Assembly (NCBI GenBank): GCA_963764695.1
Contig: CAVXTW010000020.1
Coordinates: 1,116,001 to 1,180,000, forward strand
Source of the DNA: DATFRY01 sp963764695
Lineage (GTDB): Bacteria; Myxococcota_A; Polyangia; Haliangiales; Haliangiaceae
DNA length: 64,000 nucleotides
Reading direction: 5' to 3'
Shown: in pieces, positions 6,790-15,747 of the stretch
Numbering within the stretch: position 1 is the stretch's first letter
Layout: every line of letters starts with the position of its first letter
The notes under the pieces: generated by a model
Told to the model about the DNA's origin: nothing
The model's input: only the letters and a program-made list of their open reading frames with translations
Databases searched by the model: none
Position numbers and translations under genes: made by a program

Positions 6790-9309
6790 TCACTCGCAGC
6801 GCAGCGCGTGGATCGGGCTCGAGCGCGCCACCCGGGTGGCGTGGCCCGCCACCGTCGACCAGGCGATGGCCAGGGCGACAAGTCCCGCGCCCCCGAACAG
6901 GCCGAGCAGGACCAGCGGCGAGGTCAGGTCGATCGCGTAGCGGAAGCCGGACAGCCACCGGTTCATGAAGTAGAAGGCCACCGGCCACGCGATGAGATTG
7001 GCCACCAGCACCGGCTTGGAGAACTGCCACACGAGCAGGCGCACGATGTCGCGCACGCTCGCGCCCATGACCTTGCGCAGCCCGATCTCCTTGGTCCGCC
7101 GTTCGGCAGCGAACGAGGCCAGGCCGAACAGGCCCAGGCACGCGATCAGCACCGCGAAGACAGCGAACGCGGCCAGGGTCTGGGCCCGCTGCTCGTCGGC
7201 GTCGTACTGCGCCGCCAGATCCTCGTCGACGAACTCGGTCCGGATCGGCGTGCTCTGGATCCTGCGCTGCCACACGCCGGTCACCGCGGCCTGGACCTCT
7301 CGCAGGCGGCCCGGCTCGACGGCGATGGTCAGGTTGTCGAGCGGGTAAAGCTTGAGCGCGGCGTACTCCACCGCGGCGTCCGGGCCGACGTAGTAGAGCA
7401 GCGGCGGGATCTCCATGCGCACCGAGCGCAGGTGCATGTCCGGCACCACGCCGATGATCGTCGCGCGCACCAGCCGCAGCTGGTCCGCCCCGGGGTCGAG
7501 CACATCCCAGATCTCCATCCCGATCGCGTCCTGTGGCCGCGTGACCCCGATCTTGGACAGGAAGGTCCGATTCACGACGATCGCCTCGGTCGCCTCCCGG
7601 GAGGTGTCGGCGGGAACGCTGCGCACGTCGGTCGGAAACGTTCTCGAGAACACCCGGCCGGCCAGCGGCTTCACCCCGTAGAGAGCGAAGAAGTCGTGGT
7701 CCACGGTGAGCCGCTCGATGATGAGCTGGTTGTTATCCGGCACCGACGAGCGGTACAGGATGGACATGTTCGTGTTCTGGAGCGGCGGCGTGTCGGAGGA
7801 GAAGGCCACGCCGCGCACGCCCGGGAGCGCCGCGATCTCCTTCCCGAGCGGCTCGATGACCTCGGACGCCGGGACGTCGGTGAGGTCGTCGATGACCAGC
7901 TTGTGACTCGAGTCGAAGCCGACCTCGATGTTGCGGGCGTAGATGGTCTGGCCGTAGACGACCCCGGTGCAGACGATGAGCGCGATGGAGATGGCGAACT
8001 GGAAGACCACCAGGACATTGCGGAAGCGCGGTGAGCCGCCGGCGCCCGACTGGTTGGCCTTGAGCACGTGGGCCGGGCGGAAGCGGGACAGGTAGATGGC
8101 CGGGTACAGGCCGCCCAGCACCCCCACGAAGACGACCAGCCCGGCGGCCACCGCGATCAGGAAGGGGTCGCCGAGGAGATCCAGCGACAGCTCCGTCTTC
8201 AGAAATGCATTGTAGGGCCGCAGCGCCAGCTCGACGATGGCGATGGCCAGCACCAGGGCGATCACCGCGGTCAGCACCGCCTCGCCCAGGTGCTGCACGA
8301 TCAGGTGCCCGCGGGTGGCGCCCAGGACCTTGCGCATCGACACCTCGCGCGCGCGCTTCATCGAGCGCGCGGTGGCCAGGTTGACGAAGTTGATGCAGGC
8401 GATGATCAGGATCAGCCCCGCGATGGCGGAGAACGCGATCACCGCGGCGATGTCGCCGCCCGGCTTGAAGTAGGCCGCCTTCGTGGCGTACAGGTGGATG
8501 TCCGCCACCGGCATGAAGTTGAAGACCAGGAGCTTGCTGACGTCCTTGTCGAGCCCGGGGAGCTTGAGCACGACGTTGCGGTCGGTGAACGCCGGCAGCT
8601 CTGACTCCACCCGCGCGATCGACTCGGGCGAGCGAAACAGGACGTAGGTGTGCACGTTGGCCGAGGTCCACTCCTCGGCCAACGACGGCGAGTCGACCCA
8701 CCGCTTGGTGTCGAACAGTGCGATCATGTCGACATCCAGGTGCGTGTTGCCGGGCAGGTCGCGCAGCACGCCGACCACGGTGAAGTCGAGCTTGTTGTCG
8801 ACCGTGACGGTCCGTCCGATGGGCGAGGCCTCGCCGAAGTACTTCGCGGCCATGCGCTCGGACACGAGCAGGCGGTCGGCTCTCTCCAGCACAGCCTCCC
8901 GCTCGCCGCTCACCGTCGGGAGATCGAAGACCTGGAAGAAGCCGGGGTCGACGTAGCTGATGCGGTCCGCGAACTGCCGGTCGCCGGCCCGGATCGGCTG
9001 CTCGGCGTGGAACATGCGGACGGCGCGCTCGATGTCGGAGGCGAAGTCCTTCTCCAGCGCGGCCTTGGCCGGGCCCGGCGTCTGCGAGAAGGCGAGCGGC
9101 TCGCGACCCGGCACGTTGAAGGTGATCTCCAGCTTGGCGATGCGGTCGACGTCGGGCAGCCAGCGGTCGTAGGACAGCTCGTCGCGCACGAACAGGAGGA
9201 TGAGCAGGCAGGCGGCCAGGCCGAGGGCGAGGCCGCCGATGTTGATGGCCGAGTGCAGCCGGTGCTGGAGGAGATTGCGGATCGCGGTGGCGAAGTAGTT
9301 GCGCAGCAT
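6790..9309 (-). CDS. MacB/FtsX-type ABC transporter permease (two-module)
   Basis: The 839-residue protein starts with an N-terminal helix preceded by 'YFATAIRNLLQHRLHSAIN', then a large periplasmic MacB-type domain, then two FtsX blocks each of three to four helices. The conserved 'ARSMKRAREVSMRKVLGA' and 'FAAERRTKEIGLRKVMGA' segments, one per block, show an internally duplicated permease, about twice the size of E. coli MacB's membrane part. It works with the ATPase and adaptor encoded just upstream as a mechanotransmission-type exporter. The substrate is unknown. It is the last gene of the sigma54-driven operon, 15 bp after the ATPase gene. Confidence 0.9.
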   Translation of the reverse strand: MLRNYFATAIRNLLQHRLHSAINIGGLALGLAACLLILLFVRDELSYDRWLPDVDRIAKLEITFNVPGREPLAFSQTPGPAKAALEKDFASDIERAVRMFHAEQPIRAGDRQFADRISYVDPGFFQVFDLPTVSGEREAVLERADRLLVSERMAAKYFGEASPIGRTVTVDNKLDFTVVGVLRDLPGNTHLDVDMIALFDTKRWVDSPSLAEEWTSANVHTYVLFRSPESIARVESELPAFTDRNVVLKLPGLDKDVSKLLVFNFMPVADIHLYATKAAYFKPGGDIAAVIAFSAIAGLILIIACINFVNLATARSMKRAREVSMRKVLGATRGHLIVQHLGEAVLTAVIALVLAIAIVELALRPYNAFLKTELSLDLLGDPFLIAVAAGLVVFVGVLGGLYPAIYLSRFRPAHVLKANQSGAGGSPRFRNVLVVFQFAISIALIVCTGVVYGQTIYARNIEVGFDSSHKLVIDDLTDVPASEVIEPLGKEIAALPGVRGVAFSSDTPPLQNTNMSILYRSSVPDNNQLIIERLTVDHDFFALYGVKPLAGRVFSRTFPTDVRSVPADTSREATEAIVVNRTFLSKIGVTRPQDAIGMEIWDVLDPGADQLRLVRATIIGVVPDMHLRSVRMEIPPLLYYVGPDAAVEYAALKLYPLDNLTIAVEPGRLREVQAAVTGVWQRRIQSTPIRTEFVDEDLAAQYDADEQRAQTLAAFAVFAVLIACLGLFGLASFAAERRTKEIGLRKVMGASVRDIVRLLVWQFSKPVLVANLIAWPVAFYFMNRWLSGFRYAIDLTSPLVLLGLFGGAGLVALAIAWSTVAGHATRVARSSPIHALRCE

Positions 9310-9324
9310 CGTCGTGTCTGCCGC

Positions 9325-10011
9325 CTAGCTGGCGGCTCGAAGGTTCTCGGTGACGACCCGGCCGTCGAACAGGTTGATGGCGCGCCGCGCGCACTGGGCG
9401 TGGGCCGACGAGTGCGTGACCATCACGATGGTGGTCCCCTCGCCGTTGAGCTGCTGCAGGAGCTTCATCACCTCGTCGCCGTGCTGCGAGTCGAGGTTGC
9501 CGGTCGGCTCGTCGGCCAGGATGAGCGACGGCTTCGACACCACCGCGCGCGCGATGGCCACCCGCTGCTGCTGGCCGCCCGACAGCGCGGTCGGGAAGTG
9601 CCGGGCGCGGTGGGCGATCTGCATGCGCTCCATCGCCTCGTTCACCCGGCGCCTGCGCTCGTCGGCCGAGATGCGGTGGTAGAGCAGGGCCAGCTCGATG
9701 TTCCCCTCGACGGTCAGCTCGTCGATCAGGTTGAAGCTCTGGAACACGAAGCCGATGTTCTGCTTGCGCAGCCGGGCCAGCCGGGCCTCGGAGTAGGTCG
9801 CGACCTCGTCGCCGCGGAAGTGGTACTTCCCGGACGACGGGCCGTCGAGCATGCCGATGATGTTGAGCAGGGTCGACTTGCCGCAGCCCGACGGCCCCAT
9901 GATGGCGACGAACTCCCCCTCGGCGATGTCGACGTTGACCTGGTTGAGCGCCGTGGTCTCGACCTCGGCGGTGCGATAGACCTTGGTGAGACTCTCGAGC
10001 TTGAGCAACAT
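9325..10011 (-). CDS. MacB/LolD-type ABC transporter ATP-binding protein
   Basis: The 228-residue ATPase has Walker A GPSGCGKST (39-47), a Q-loop in 'GFVFQSFNLIDELT', the signature LSGGQQQR (143-150), Walker B with LILADEP (163-169) and a switch His in 'VMVTHSSAHA'. This is the MacB/LolD subclass that drives FtsX-type permeases. It lies between the adaptor and permease genes. I chose ATG 10011 because the domain begins directly there; ATG 10032 overlaps the adaptor stop as ATGA and would add seven residues. A long fused frame through this region on the same strand is an artefact of reading past the gene start. Confidence 0.92.
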   Translation of the reverse strand: MLLKLESLTKVYRTAEVETTALNQVNVDIAEGEFVAIMGPSGCGKSTLLNIIGMLDGPSSGKYHFRGDEVATYSEARLARLRKQNIGFVFQSFNLIDELTVEGNIELALLYHRISADERRRRVNEAMERMQIAHRARHFPTALSGGQQQRVAIARAVVSKPSLILADEPTGNLDSQHGDEVMKLLQQLNGEGTTIVMVTHSSAHAQCARRAINLFDGRVVTENLRAAS

Positions 10012-10028
10012 GCCGCTTTCGTCCCTTC

Positions 10029-11285
10029 TCATCGCGTGAGCTCCAGTCGATCGGTGTCCAGGAAGTTTGTGTACGGCGAGGTGACGATCTCCTCGCCGGG
10101 CTGCAGGCCGTCGAGCACCTCGATCGCCTGCGGGTTGCGCCGGCCCAGGCGCACGGTGCGGCGCACCGCCTGGCGCCGGTCGCCGGAGACGACGAACACC
10201 CAGGTGCCGCCGGTGTCGTTGTAGAAGGCCGCGTTCGGCACCAGCACCGCCTCGGTCGGCTGGCCCAGCTGCAGGCGCAGCTGCGCGGTCTGGCCGCGGC
10301 GCACGTCGGCGGGGGAGGGGCCCTCGAACAGGAGGTCGGCCTCGAAGCGGCCGTTCTGCACCTGCGGGCGGATGCGGGCCAGCTTGAGCCGGTAGGTCTT
10401 GCCGCCCAGCTCGTAGTCGGCGCGCTGCCCGACGTCGACCCGGTTGAGATAGAACTCGTCGATCTCGGCGGTCAGCTTGTAGCGCACCGGATCGTCTACC
10501 TGGGCGATGCGGTCGCCGGCGGCGAGCGACTGGCCGACCTCGAGCGAGAAGGCGGACACCTGACCGGCGGCGGGAGCCTTCACCTTGAGGCTGTCCAGGT
10601 TGCCGCGCGCGAACGCGATGTTCTTCTCCAGCTGGGTGGCGGCCGCGCGCAGCTGCCCCAGCTGGGCCCGCTGCAGCCGGTCGGCGGCGCGGAAGCTCTC
10701 CTGCTGCACGTCGCGCCGGTGCTTGTAGTAGGTGAGCTCGTCGCGCATGTCCTCCGACTCGCCGCGGGCCACCGCGCCGGTGGTGACGAGGGGGTCGCTG
10801 CGCGACAGCTGCCGGGTGAGCCGCGCGATGTGGTAGCTCACCTCGACCATCTCGCGCTTGTGGGACAGCCGGTTCTGCTCCAGGGCCAGCTCGAGCCCGC
10901 GCAGGTTGTTGAGCTGCTCGGTGATCTGGGCCTCGCGCGAGATCACGTCCAGCTGCAGCGCCGTGCTGGACAGCTCGACCAGGAGCTGGCCCGCCTCGAC
11001 CATCGCGCCGTCCTGCACGTGGATGGCCTCGACCTGGCCGCCCTGCGGCGTGTCGATGAAGATGGTCCGCGCCGGCACCGCGCGCGCGCGGACGGGGACG
11101 AAGTCGTCGAAGCGGCCCCGCGTCACCTTCGAGATGACGAGGTGGTCGTTCTCCACGGCCAGGGAGCGGCCCTCTGCCGGGCGCAGGAGGAGGTAGGCCA
11201 CGACCGCTGCCGCCACGGCCCCGGCAAAGGTGATGGCGACCGGGGCGCGGCGCAGCCAGCGGCGGCGCGGCAGCGCACGGTCCAT
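10029..11285 (-). CDS. periplasmic adaptor (HlyD/MacA-like) of tripartite efflux pump
   Basis: The protein of about 418 residues has an N-terminal membrane anchor ('APVAITFAGAVAAAVVAYLL'), a lipoyl-type half ('VEAIHVQDGAMVEAGQLLVE'), a long alpha-helical hairpin (middle third, heptad-like), the second lipoyl half ('APAAGQVSAFSLEVGQSLAAG') and beta-barrel domains. It links the inner-membrane permease to an outer-membrane channel not encoded here. I chose ATG 11285 because GGGAGAGG lies just before it. The upstream ATGs at 11351, 11333 and 11315 are at or next to the sigma54 promoter, whose start site would be near 11340. First gene of the operon. Confidence 0.88.
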   Translation of the reverse strand: MDRALPRRRWLRRAPVAITFAGAVAAAVVAYLLLRPAEGRSLAVENDHLVISKVTRGRFDDFVPVRARAVPARTIFIDTPQGGQVEAIHVQDGAMVEAGQLLVELSSTALQLDVISREAQITEQLNNLRGLELALEQNRLSHKREMVEVSYHIARLTRQLSRSDPLVTTGAVARGESEDMRDELTYYKHRRDVQQESFRAADRLQRAQLGQLRAAATQLEKNIAFARGNLDSLKVKAPAAGQVSAFSLEVGQSLAAGDRIAQVDDPVRYKLTAEIDEFYLNRVDVGQRADYELGGKTYRLKLARIRPQVQNGRFEADLLFEGPSPADVRRGQTAQLRLQLGQPTEAVLVPNAAFYNDTGGTWVFVVSGDRRQAVRRTVRLGRRNPQAIEVLDGLQPGEEIVTSPYTNFLDTDRLELTR

Positions 11286-11350
11286 TGCCTCTCCCGATAC
11301 CGGCGACAGGCGCATCTCGTTGGTGCGATCCATGCTCGGCGACCCTTCCA

Positions 11351-11367
11351 TGGCAATGGCGATGCCA
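11351..11367 (-). promoter_or_regulatory. sigma54 (-24/-12) promoter of efflux operon
   Basis: The minus strand reads TGGCATCGCCATTGCCA. It carries the invariant GG and GC exactly 10 bases apart, within a good match to TGGCACG-N4-TTGC. It points at the adaptor-ATPase-permease operon and lies next to a divergently encoded sigma54-dependent response regulator, the expected activator. Confidence 0.8.
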
Positions 11368-11437
11368 CGGAAAACCCCAATGATTTCGGTACAAGATGAT
11401 CCGGGCGGTCAGGACCGAACGTCCGCATCCGTGCACC

Positions 11438-11457
11438 AGTGTTCGAATGCGTACACT
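11438..11457. promoter_or_regulatory. candidate upstream activator site for the response regulator
   Basis: A 20-bp dyad AGTGT-N10-ACACT lies about 70-90 bp upstream of the sigma54 -24 element, the normal distance for an enhancer bound by an NtrC-type activator. It is also just upstream of the regulator's own start codon, so it could serve autoregulation. Only one copy was seen. Confidence 0.45.
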
Positions 11458-11508
11458 CGGCGGAGCGGTCGCGGCAGCCAGAGAGGCTCCTCGCCGCCGG
11501 AGCCAACC

Positions 11509-12888
11509 GTGCCCGGCAACGAACGCATCCTGATCGTGGAGGACGATCGCGACATCCTGGTCGCCGCCAAGCTGCTGCTCAAGCGCCACTTCCCACAGGT
11601 GCTGACCGCGACCGACCCGGCCGTCATCCCGGAGCTGATGGGCGAGGCGCCGTTCGACGCGGTGCTGCTGGACATGAACTTCGGGGCCGGCGAGCGCTCC
11701 GGCCGCGAGGGACTGCACTGGCTGTCGCGCATCCTGGAAATCGACCGCGACGCCGTGGTCATCCTCATCACCGCGTACACGGCGATCGACACGGCGGTCG
11801 AGGCGATCAAGATGGGCGCGATCGACTTCGTGGCCAAGCCCTGGCAGAACGAGAAGCTCATCGCCACGGTGCAGGCCGCCATCAAGCTGCGCCACAGCCG
11901 GACCGAGGCGGCGCGGCTCAAGGACCAGAACCAGGAGCTGGCCGCGCACATCAGCCGCCCGTCGGAGATGATGCTGGGCGAGTCGGAGGCGATGCGCGCG
12001 GTGTTCCGCGTGATCGCCAAGGCGGCGCCGACCGAGGCCAACGTGCTCATCCTGGGCGAGAACGGGACCGGCAAGGAGCTGGTGGCGCGAGAGATCCACC
12101 GCCAGTCGATGCGCTCGGGCGGCGTGTTCATGTCGGTCGACCTCGGCGCGGTGGCCGAGTCGGTGGTGCCGAGCGAGCTGTTCGGACACCGCAAGGGCGC
12201 CTTCACCGGCGCCAACGAGAACCGGATCGGCCGCTTCCAGGCGGCCAGCGGCGGGACGCTGTTCCTCGACGAGCTGGGCAACATCCCGCGCCACGTGCAG
12301 GCGAAGCTCCTGACCGCGCTGGAGCGCCGCGAGGTGGTGCCGGTCGGCGCCAACGCGCCGGTGCCGATCGACGTGCGCGTCATCTCGGCCACCAACGTCG
12401 CTCGCGCCGAGCTGGCCGACGAGGCCACGTTCCGCCAGGATCTGCTCTACCGCCTCAACACGGTCGAGATCGAGCTGCCGCCGCTGCGCGAGCGCACCGG
12501 GGACATCCCGATCCTGGCCGATCACTTCATGCGCACCTACGCGCGCAAGTACGGCCGCCCGGTGCGCCGCCTGTCGCCCGAGGCGATGGCAACCATCGCG
12601 GCGCATCCCTGGCCGGGCAACGTCCGCTCGCTGCGCCACGCCCTCGAGCGCGCCGTCATCCTGTGCGAGGGGGACACGCTGCGGCCCTCCGACTTCCCGC
12701 TCCCGCGCGTCGACCGCGCCGCCGAGGTCGACGACGGCCCGCGTCCCGGCACGACGCTGGCCGATCTGGAGCGCCAGGCGATCGTCGGCGCGCTCGAGCG
12801 CCACGCCGGCAACGTGTCGCACGCGGCGCGCGAGCTGGGCATCACGCGCACCTCGCTCTACCGGCGCATGGGCAAGTATGGGCTCTAG
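11509..12888 (+). CDS. sigma54-dependent NtrC-type response regulator
   Basis: The 459-residue protein has a receiver domain (about 1-125) with acidic pocket 'VEDD' and phospho-acceptor Asp55 ('VLLDMN'), an AAA+ domain with Walker A GENGTGKE (183-190), the sigma54-contact loop GAFTGA intact (230-235) and Walker B 'GTLFLDELG', then a Fis-type helix-turn-helix at the C-terminus ('NVSHAARELGITRTSLYRRM'). It should activate the divergent efflux operon through the -24/-12 promoter at 11351-11367. I chose GTG 11509: GGAG lies about 9 bases upstream and the receiver begins right there. Its stop overlaps the start of the kinase gene. Confidence 0.93.
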   Translation: MPGNERILIVEDDRDILVAAKLLLKRHFPQVLTATDPAVIPELMGEAPFDAVLLDMNFGAGERSGREGLHWLSRILEIDRDAVVILITAYTAIDTAVEAIKMGAIDFVAKPWQNEKLIATVQAAIKLRHSRTEAARLKDQNQELAAHISRPSEMMLGESEAMRAVFRVIAKAAPTEANVLILGENGTGKELVAREIHRQSMRSGGVFMSVDLGAVAESVVPSELFGHRKGAFTGANENRIGRFQAASGGTLFLDELGNIPRHVQAKLLTALERREVVPVGANAPVPIDVRVISATNVARAELADEATFRQDLLYRLNTVEIELPPLRERTGDIPILADHFMRTYARKYGRPVRRLSPEAMATIAAHPWPGNVRSLRHALERAVILCEGDTLRPSDFPLPRVDRAAEVDDGPRPGTTLADLERQAIVGALERHAGNVSHAARELGITRTSLYRRMGKYGL

Positions 12889-14251
12889 GGCCTCCAGGCA
12901 CACCGGGCGCGGCGCGCGCTTCGCCACCCAGCTGCTGGTGCGGGTCGCGGTCCTGTTCGCGCTGCTGGCCGGCCTGGCCTGCACGCTCTTCGCGACCGAC
13001 TTCCACGCGGTGCCGCTCATCGTCGGCGCCCTCGCCGTCGCGCAGGCCGGGCTGATCGTCCGCTTCGTCGGGCGCACCAACCGCGAGCTGGCCCGCTTCC
13101 TGAGCGCGGTGCGCTACGACGACGTGACCCAGTCCTTCTCCAGCGCGCGGCCCGGCGCCGGCTTCGGCGACCTCGACCAGGCCCTGGAGCAGGCCATGCA
13201 CCGCTTCCGCGACACCCGCCGGGCCGACGAGGAGCGGCGGCGCTACCTGGAGGCGCTGATCGAGCACGTGCCGGTGGCGCTGCTGTCGGTCCACGAGGAC
13301 GGCCGGGTCGAGCTGCTCAACGGCGCCGCCCGGCGAATGCTCAACGCGTCCGGCAAGAGCAACCTCGAGGCGCTCGAGGTCTACGGCGCCGCGTTCCGCC
13401 GCGACATCGCGCAGAGCCGTGCCGGCGGGCGCACCCTGACCCGCACAGCGCTCGACGGAGTGGAGCGCCACCTGGTCCTTTCCACCACGCAGATCACGGT
13501 GGGCGGCCACAGCGAGCGGGTGACGTCGCTGCAGGACATCCAGAGCGAGCTCGACTCCAGCGAGCTGTCGGCCTGGCAGGACATGGCGCGCGTCCTGTCG
13601 CACGAGATCCTCAACTCGCTGACCCCGATCGCGTCGCTGGCGCGCACCGCCGACGAGATCGTGCGCGACCTGGAGGCGCGCGAACCGGCCCCCGACGCCG
13701 AGGTGATGGCCGACCTGCGCGACGCGATCCAGACCCTGGCGCGGCGCAGCGACGGGCTGCTCCGCTTCGTCAAGAGCTACCGCCAGGTCACCCAGCTGCC
13801 ACCCCCGACAATGCGCCCGCTGTCGCTGCGGGACTACTTCCGGCGGCTGCAGCGGCTGATCGACGCCGACTACGGCGGCCGCGGCGTCGCCCTGCACATG
13901 CGCGAGCCGGCCGAGGGGCTCGAGCTCCTGGCCGACGAGACCCTGCTCGATCAGGCGATGATCAACCTCCTGCGCAACGCCGCCGACGCGGCCGCCGCCA
14001 GCTCGGATCCACAAGTGTGGCTGGCCAGCGGCATCTCCGAGCGCGGTCGCCCGGTCATCGAGATCGCCGACAACGGGCCGGGCGTGCCGGACGACATCAA
14101 GGACAAGATCTTTCTCCCCTTCTTCACCACCAAGGCGGACGGCAGCGGCATCGGCCTGGCCCTCGCCCGCCAGGTCATGCTGGTCCACAAGGGCGCCATC
14201 ACCGCGTCGGCCCGCACCGGCGGCGGCGCGCTGTTCCGTCTCACCTTCTAG
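12878..14251 (+). CDS. membrane sensor histidine kinase, partner of the response regulator
   Basis: The 457-residue protein has two N-terminal membrane helices (about 18-40 and 46-65) with almost no periplasmic loop, a PAS-like domain (about 120-215) with 'LIEHVPVALLSVHEDGRVEL', the phosphorylation site His242 in 'VLSHEILNSLTP', and an ATPase domain with 'NLLRNAADAA', 'IADNGPGVPDD', 'FFTTKADGSGIGLALARQ'. The NtrY-like H-box fits a kinase for an NtrC-type regulator. The start overlaps the regulator gene by 11 bp, so the two are translationally coupled. The near absence of an outside loop suggests it senses the membrane or the cytoplasm. Confidence 0.9.
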   Translation: MGSRASRHTGRGARFATQLLVRVAVLFALLAGLACTLFATDFHAVPLIVGALAVAQAGLIVRFVGRTNRELARFLSAVRYDDVTQSFSSARPGAGFGDLDQALEQAMHRFRDTRRADEERRRYLEALIEHVPVALLSVHEDGRVELLNGAARRMLNASGKSNLEALEVYGAAFRRDIAQSRAGGRTLTRTALDGVERHLVLSTTQITVGGHSERVTSLQDIQSELDSSELSAWQDMARVLSHEILNSLTPIASLARTADEIVRDLEAREPAPDAEVMADLRDAIQTLARRSDGLLRFVKSYRQVTQLPPPTMRPLSLRDYFRRLQRLIDADYGGRGVALHMREPAEGLELLADETLLDQAMINLLRNAADAAAASSDPQVWLASGISERGRPVIEIADNGPGVPDDIKDKIFLPFFTTKADGSGIGLALARQVMLVHKGAITASARTGGGALFRLTF

Positions 14252-14254
14252 CGA

Positions 14255-15400
14255 TCACCGCGCGAGCGCGGCAGCGTAGTCGGCGGCCAGCAGGCGGTGG
14301 AAGTGGTGCTCGCCCATCTCGAGGCGCGGGGCGTAGCGGCCGCGGTCGTAGGACGGCGACTGCAGGCCGACCTGCACCGACTCGCAGATCTCCTTGTCCT
14401 CGCGCTGGGTGACCGCGCTCTGGCGGATGCTGTCCTGCACGAAGCGCTCGGCCTCCGCGCCCTGATCGATCGCGAAGAAGAAGTCGTACAGCACGCGGCA
14501 GCGGTCGTGGCCCAGCGGCAGGATCACGTTCGTGTCGATGCACGGCCCGTACGCGTTGATCATCAAGTTGGGGTAGATCCAGGCGTAGACGGCGCCCTCG
14601 CCGATGCGCTGGGCCGGATCGTAGTCGAGCGACGGGTCCCGCTCCTGCGCGGCGCCGGCCCCCTGGATCGAGTAGAGCTCGAAGAGCTCGGTCCGGTAGC
14701 TCTGCATGTCGATCTGCGCGGTCAGGGTCGGGTGCATGTGCGGCACGTGGTAGCCGCCGTCGAGGTAGTTGTCGACCACCGTCTTCCAGTTGCCACAGAC
14801 GATCCACTCGGTGCTCTCGACGAAGCGGTAGCGGTCCCAGCCCCGTCGGGTCAGCCGGCGCTCGAGCTCGGCCAGCTGCGGGCGCATCGGCGGCGCGCCG
14901 GCGTCGGCGTGGATCAGCACCCACGGGCCCCAGGTCTCGACACCGAGCGGCACCAGCGACATGGCCTGGCGGTCGAACTCCTCGATGCCGGCCATGCGCG
15001 GCGCGCTCTTGAGCCGCCCGTCGAGGCCGTAGCTCCAGGCGTGGTAGCCGCACACCAGCGTGTCGCCGCCGGTGCCGGCGCCGGTCACCACCTCGCGGCC
15101 CTTGTGGCGGCAGCTGTTGTGAAAGCCGCGCACGCTGCCGTCCGATCCGCGCAGGACCACCCAGGGCAGGCCGGCGGCGCAGCCGCTCACGTAGGAGCCG
15201 GGCTCGGCCAGCTGATCGAGCCGGCAGGCCGGCAGCCAGTTGCCGCCGAACACCGCGCGGCGATCCAGCTCGTGGAAGCGCGGATCCGTGTACCAGGAAC
15301 CCGGGGGCGTGAAGGCGCGCTCGATCGGGATGGCCGGGTCGAAGCGCGCCACCTCGGCGGCGAGGTCATCGCGCTCGCCGCGCCACGATGGCCAGATCAT
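14255..15400 (-). CDS. Rieske non-heme iron oxygenase, alpha subunit
   Basis: The 381-residue protein has an N-terminal Rieske domain with [2Fe-2S] ligands C97-x-H99 and C117-x2-H120 ('CRHKG', 'CGYHAW') and a catalytic domain with D214-x3-H218-x4-H223 ('NYLDGGYHVPHMH'), the bridging Asp and two mononuclear iron ligands. The layout resembles the choline/carnitine/glycine-betaine monooxygenase branch, but the substrate cannot be read from sequence. No reductase or beta subunit is adjacent, so electrons must come from elsewhere. Start is ATG 15400; no strong ribosome site is visible. It is 3 bp from the kinase stop (convergent). Confidence 0.85.
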   Translation of the reverse strand: MIWPSWRGERDDLAAEVARFDPAIPIERAFTPPGSWYTDPRFHELDRRAVFGGNWLPACRLDQLAEPGSYVSGCAAGLPWVVLRGSDGSVRGFHNSCRHKGREVVTGAGTGGDTLVCGYHAWSYGLDGRLKSAPRMAGIEEFDRQAMSLVPLGVETWGPWVLIHADAGAPPMRPQLAELERRLTRRGWDRYRFVESTEWIVCGNWKTVVDNYLDGGYHVPHMHPTLTAQIDMQSYRTELFELYSIQGAGAAQERDPSLDYDPAQRIGEGAVYAWIYPNLMINAYGPCIDTNVILPLGHDRCRVLYDFFFAIDQGAEAERFVQDSIRQSAVTQREDKEICESVQVGLQSPSYDRGRYAPRLEMGEHHFHRLLAADYAAALAR

Positions 15401-15437
15401 GCGGGGGAGTGTACAGCGCGGCGCGCGAGAAAGGCTG

Positions 15438-15668
15438 TCACTCCGGGCCGGCGTCGATGTCGCCGTCGTCGCCGAGGTCGGAGGCCGGCTCGTCCCCTTC
15501 GGCCGCGGCGGCATCGGCCTGTCCGGGCAGCGGGATCTCCGGGGCGTCGCACATGCCGGACGGCTGGCACAGCAGGCCGGGTGGGCAGTCGCTGTTGCGG
15601 GTGCAGCGCTCCTCGCAACCACTCAGGAGCATGACGACCGAAAACAATGCGCCGAGGGGCGCCCACAT
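15438..15668 (-). CDS. small Cys-rich lipoprotein
   Basis: The 76-residue protein has a signal peptide with lipobox LLSGC, followed by 'ERCTRNSDCPPGLLCQPSGMC', a four- to five-Cys knot of the kind found in many myxobacterial lipoproteins, and an acidic Asp/Ala/Glu-rich tail. The pattern 'C..x-S/D-C-P-x-G-x-x-C' is common in myxobacterial surface proteins of unknown function. Anchored in the outer membrane or envelope. Confidence 0.65.
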   Translation of the reverse strand: MWAPLGALFSVVMLLSGCEERCTRNSDCPPGLLCQPSGMCDAPEIPLPGQADAAAAEGDEPASDLGDDGDIDAGPE

Positions 15669-15747
15669 GGACGCCCCCCGGCCATTGCCCACGCGGCGGA
15701 CCGGCTCACGCGTTGTGCGAAAGTCGGTCGAGCCGCTCATCTCTCGA

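Noticed and set aside
9325..13080. one 1251-residue minus-strand frame containing the ATPase
   Set aside because: Only the last about 228 residues form a protein. The rest overlaps the adaptor and, on the other strand, the regulator. It is a read-through of an open frame, not a fusion.
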